From: Terriglobia bacterium
GTDB taxonomy: Bacteria; Acidobacteriota; Terriglobia; Bryobacterales; Bryobacteraceae
Direction of reading: 5' to 3'
NCBI GenBank assembly: GCA_020073325.1
Contig: JAIQFJ010000002.1
Location: 1 to 43,385 of the forward strand
DNA length: 43,385 nt
The translations under genes and the position numbers were made by a program. The notes below the pieces were generated by a model. The model had not been told where the DNA came from, ran no database searches, and was given only the letters and a program-made list of their open reading frames with translations. Shown here one piece after another: positions 41,690 through 43,385 of the stretch (position 1 is its first letter; each line of letters begins with the position of its first letter).

Positions 41690-42372
41690 TGCACGTCGAT
41701 TTATCGTTGGCCTGAACTAAATCCGCACTGGGTAGGCTCCGTCGGCCGCGTTTGAGCCGAAGCTGTACAGAGAAGTTTCCATCAATCGCCTGCATCAGAG
41801 CGGCATTGGCGTATTGCCCATCCGTTCCCGCAAACTCGCGAAGGATCGACCGTGCCCGAATTGTGTGCACTTGCGCTCCGAGTCGTTCCATAGAGATTTC
41901 CATCTCGGGCCTGAACTAAGCCGCCGTACGGCAGCCATCCGTCGGCTTGATCTGGCGGCGATGCGAAGCTGTAGATGAGGGTGAGTGTAGGGCTCATCCT
42001 AAAGACCGAGCCCCCGCCATTAGAGCCACCGCCGACGGTTGTCCCGTAGAAGTACCCATCCGTTCCCTGGATCAAACCTGGTCAGGATGCAGTGCCGTGA
42101 CTACTATCGAAGGTCACCAGCGAATCTCGAAGACCGTTCCATCATCAGCGGCTCCGCCAAACCGCGCGGTTCCGTAAAGCCCTCCGTCTGCGGTCTGGAC
42201 CAACTTTCCACTCGGAAGGCGCCCGTCCCGGGAGGTTGAGAAGATATACAGCGTTGTCACCCCCGATGGGGTAACTTTGAAAAATCGAGCCATTGCCGCC
42301 GCCGTTGAGAGTTTCTTTCGTTGCGACGATGAACACCCGACCCGTGGGTTTGCAATGGCGCGCGCGAACCAA
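41690..42372 (-). pseudogene. Decayed GloVer tandem-repeat protein gene
   Basis: Reading the minus strand from 42372 gives NGGGNGSIFQSYPIGGD, and a frame shift yields SIFKVTPSGVTTLYIF and LVQTADGGLYGTARFGG. Further on, around 42075-41950, is IQGTDGYFYGTTVGGGSNGG and GGLVQARDGNLYGTT, then GQYANAALMQAIDGNF about 41820. These are repeats of the GloVer type (choice-of-anchor, beta-propeller-like), with G.LVQ..DG..YGT..GG as the period, common in Acidobacteria. Frameshifts and stops break every repeat, and no frame is longer than about 100 codons. It directly follows the ECF sigma gene on the same strand. Confidence 0.78.
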
Positions 42373-42380
42373 CTACGACA

Positions 42381-42950
42381 TTAACTGCGACTCATCTCGC
42401 GCGATAACCACGCCCGAGCCAACTTCCAATCGCGCATCACCGTTTCCGGCGAAACGCCGATGACCTGAGCCGTCTCCTCCACTCCGAGCCCCGCAAAGAA
42501 GCGCAACTCCACAATCCGCGCCTTCCGCGAATCCATGGCCGCAAGCGTATTCAGCGCATCATCGAGCGCGATCAATTCCCGCGATCGCTTCGAAGAAAGC
42601 TCGAAAGCTCCGTCGAGATTCACGATCGTCGCTTCGCCGCCGCGCTTCACGGCGTGGCGCCGCCGCGCGCGATCGAGCAGGATGCGCCGCATCAGGTTCG
42701 CCGAAACCGCGAAAAAGTGCGCGCGATGCTCCCAATTCAGCTCGTTTACATCCACAAGCTTCAGGTACACTTCGTGGACCAGATCCGTCACTTCCAGGCT
42801 CCGTCCGGCGCGCTCGTTACGCAGGAAATGCCCGGCGAGTTTCCGCAGCTCCCGATAGACCCGCGGGATGAGTGATTCAAGCGCGCGCTCATCGCCGCCG
42901 GCCCAGGCGCGGAGGAGTTGCGTTGTTTCGACCATCGCCGAATCGGGCAT
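42381..42950 (-). CDS. ECF sigma factor (TIGR02999-like)
   Basis: 189 aa RNA polymerase sigma factor with region 2 (RKLAGHFLRNERAGRSLEVT, DLVHEVYLKLVDVNELNWEH) and region 4 (IVELRFFAGLGVEETAQVIG, VSPETVMRDWKLARAWL). The long linker VKRGGEATIVNLDGAFELSS is characteristic of the acidobacterial/planctomycete ECF group whose genes often pair with a protein kinase; no such gene is in this window. It is divergent from a signal-peptide protein gene at 43067. Start ATG 42950; an ATG 5 codons later is an alternative. Confidence 0.93.
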   Translation of the reverse strand: MPDSAMVETTQLLRAWAGGDERALESLIPRVYRELRKLAGHFLRNERAGRSLEVTDLVHEVYLKLVDVNELNWEHRAHFFAVSANLMRRILLDRARRRHAVKRGGEATIVNLDGAFELSSKRSRELIALDDALNTLAAMDSRKARIVELRFFAGLGVEETAQVIGVSPETVMRDWKLARAWLSREMSRS

Positions 42951-43066
42951 CGTGGATCTTGGCCTAGTATAAAAAGTTTTCGGCTTGTGCCAGTTTTCGT
43001 CCGTAAACTGCGCCTTTGGGGTGTACGCCGGCGGATCCCCGCTCGCGACAGAGGAGAAAAAACCAA

Positions 43067-43385
43067 ATGAACCTGTTTCGTCTACCTGTTTTTCTCGGCG
43101 CAGCGGCGGCTGTGCTGATGATCCCCGCCGCGCAGGCCGGATGCGGCGATGTTTCGAAGCTCCTGCAAGGCCCGTTCGAATTCGCAGCGGCGGACTTGGC
43201 CGCGCCGATCACGCTCGACGAAGCCGCTGCTCGGGGTACCTTCGATCCCAACAACGTGTCTGCCTCGCTCGTCGGCACATGGAGTTTTCAATTCATCGCG
43301 AGCGGGAATTCGACGCACACCCCGCCGATTCCCGACGGCGTCGTGGTCGATTTCGGCTACACGCAATTCCACAGCGATGGGAATG
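43067..43385 (+). CDS. Exported protein, partial at the window end
   Basis: 106 codons visible to the end of the window without a stop. It starts MNLFRLPVFLGAAAAVLMIP with a cleavage-like AAQAG, so the product is exported; the mature part reads LLQGPFEFAAADLAAPITL and SLVGTWSFQFIASGNS. Secreted proteins with a short LVGTW segment of this kind are common in Acidobacteria and uncharacterised. GAGGAG lies 10 bases before ATG 43067. It is divergent from the ECF sigma gene, which may regulate it (inference from position). Confidence 0.8.
   Translation, partial: MNLFRLPVFLGAAAAVLMIPAAQAGCGDVSKLLQGPFEFAAADLAAPITLDEAAARGTFDPNNVSASLVGTWSFQFIASGNSTHTPPIPDGVVVDFGYTQFHSDGN

Overview
The window looks like a chromosomal stretch of an Acidobacteriota member, probably of the Solibacteres/Bryobacterales type. 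The lineage call is an inference. It rests on an ECF sigma factor of the TIGR02999-like kind, the remains of a GloVer tandem-repeat protein, a porin with an N-terminal carboxypeptidase-regulatory domain attached to the kdp operon, and generally GC-rich coding sequence. I saw no rRNA, tRNA, CRISPR array or intact insertion sequence.

Layout. At 1-3444 lie the 3' end of an unidentified gene, a fused SecD-SecF translocase gene and a small membrane protein. At 3445-11552 is a potassium island: a decayed kdpA fossil, a promoter region with response-regulator-like repeats, then a USP-like gene, a 27-aa membrane peptide, kdpF, kdpA, kdpB, kdpC and an outer-membrane porin, all on the plus strand, ending in a perfect 10-bp hairpin. 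At 11591-12827 are a small exported protein (minus) and a membrane-anchored methyltransferase (plus). At 12961-13566 is a gene graveyard in which a glycogen-debranching-enzyme fragment is joined directly to a CapA-family fragment. At 13674-18112 are a B12-dependent ribonucleotide reductase, a TIGR02206-like membrane protein, and an archease-rtcB RNA-repair pair. At 19034-26996, on the minus strand, is a complete V/A-type ATPase operon in the order H-I-K-E-C-F-A-B-D, followed on its upstream side by a tyrosine-integrase remnant. At 27630-30687 is a four-gene plus-strand unit: nitroreductase, HPF/cold-shock fusion, CysQ-like phosphatase and COG2187 kinase-like protein. A PRPP synthetase (minus) converges on it. 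At 32220-41440 are glgX (plus) and a convergent minus-strand operon of a 1459-aa sensor/phosphatase/kinase, a STAS antagonist and glgP. The end holds a decayed GloVer-repeat gene, an ECF sigma factor and the start of an exported protein.

How it may work together (inference). Many of these genes fit survival under low energy or low oxygen: an O2-independent RNR, a rotary V/A-ATPase, ribosome hibernation (HPF), RNA repair (RtcB/archease), an accessory PRPP synthetase, glycogen mobilisation (GlgX, GlgP) with a co-transcribed partner-switch module, and high-affinity K+ uptake. At least four gene remnants (kdpA, GDE/CapA, integrase, GloVer) lie between the working blocks, which suggests the region was built by repeated insertion, recombination and deletion.
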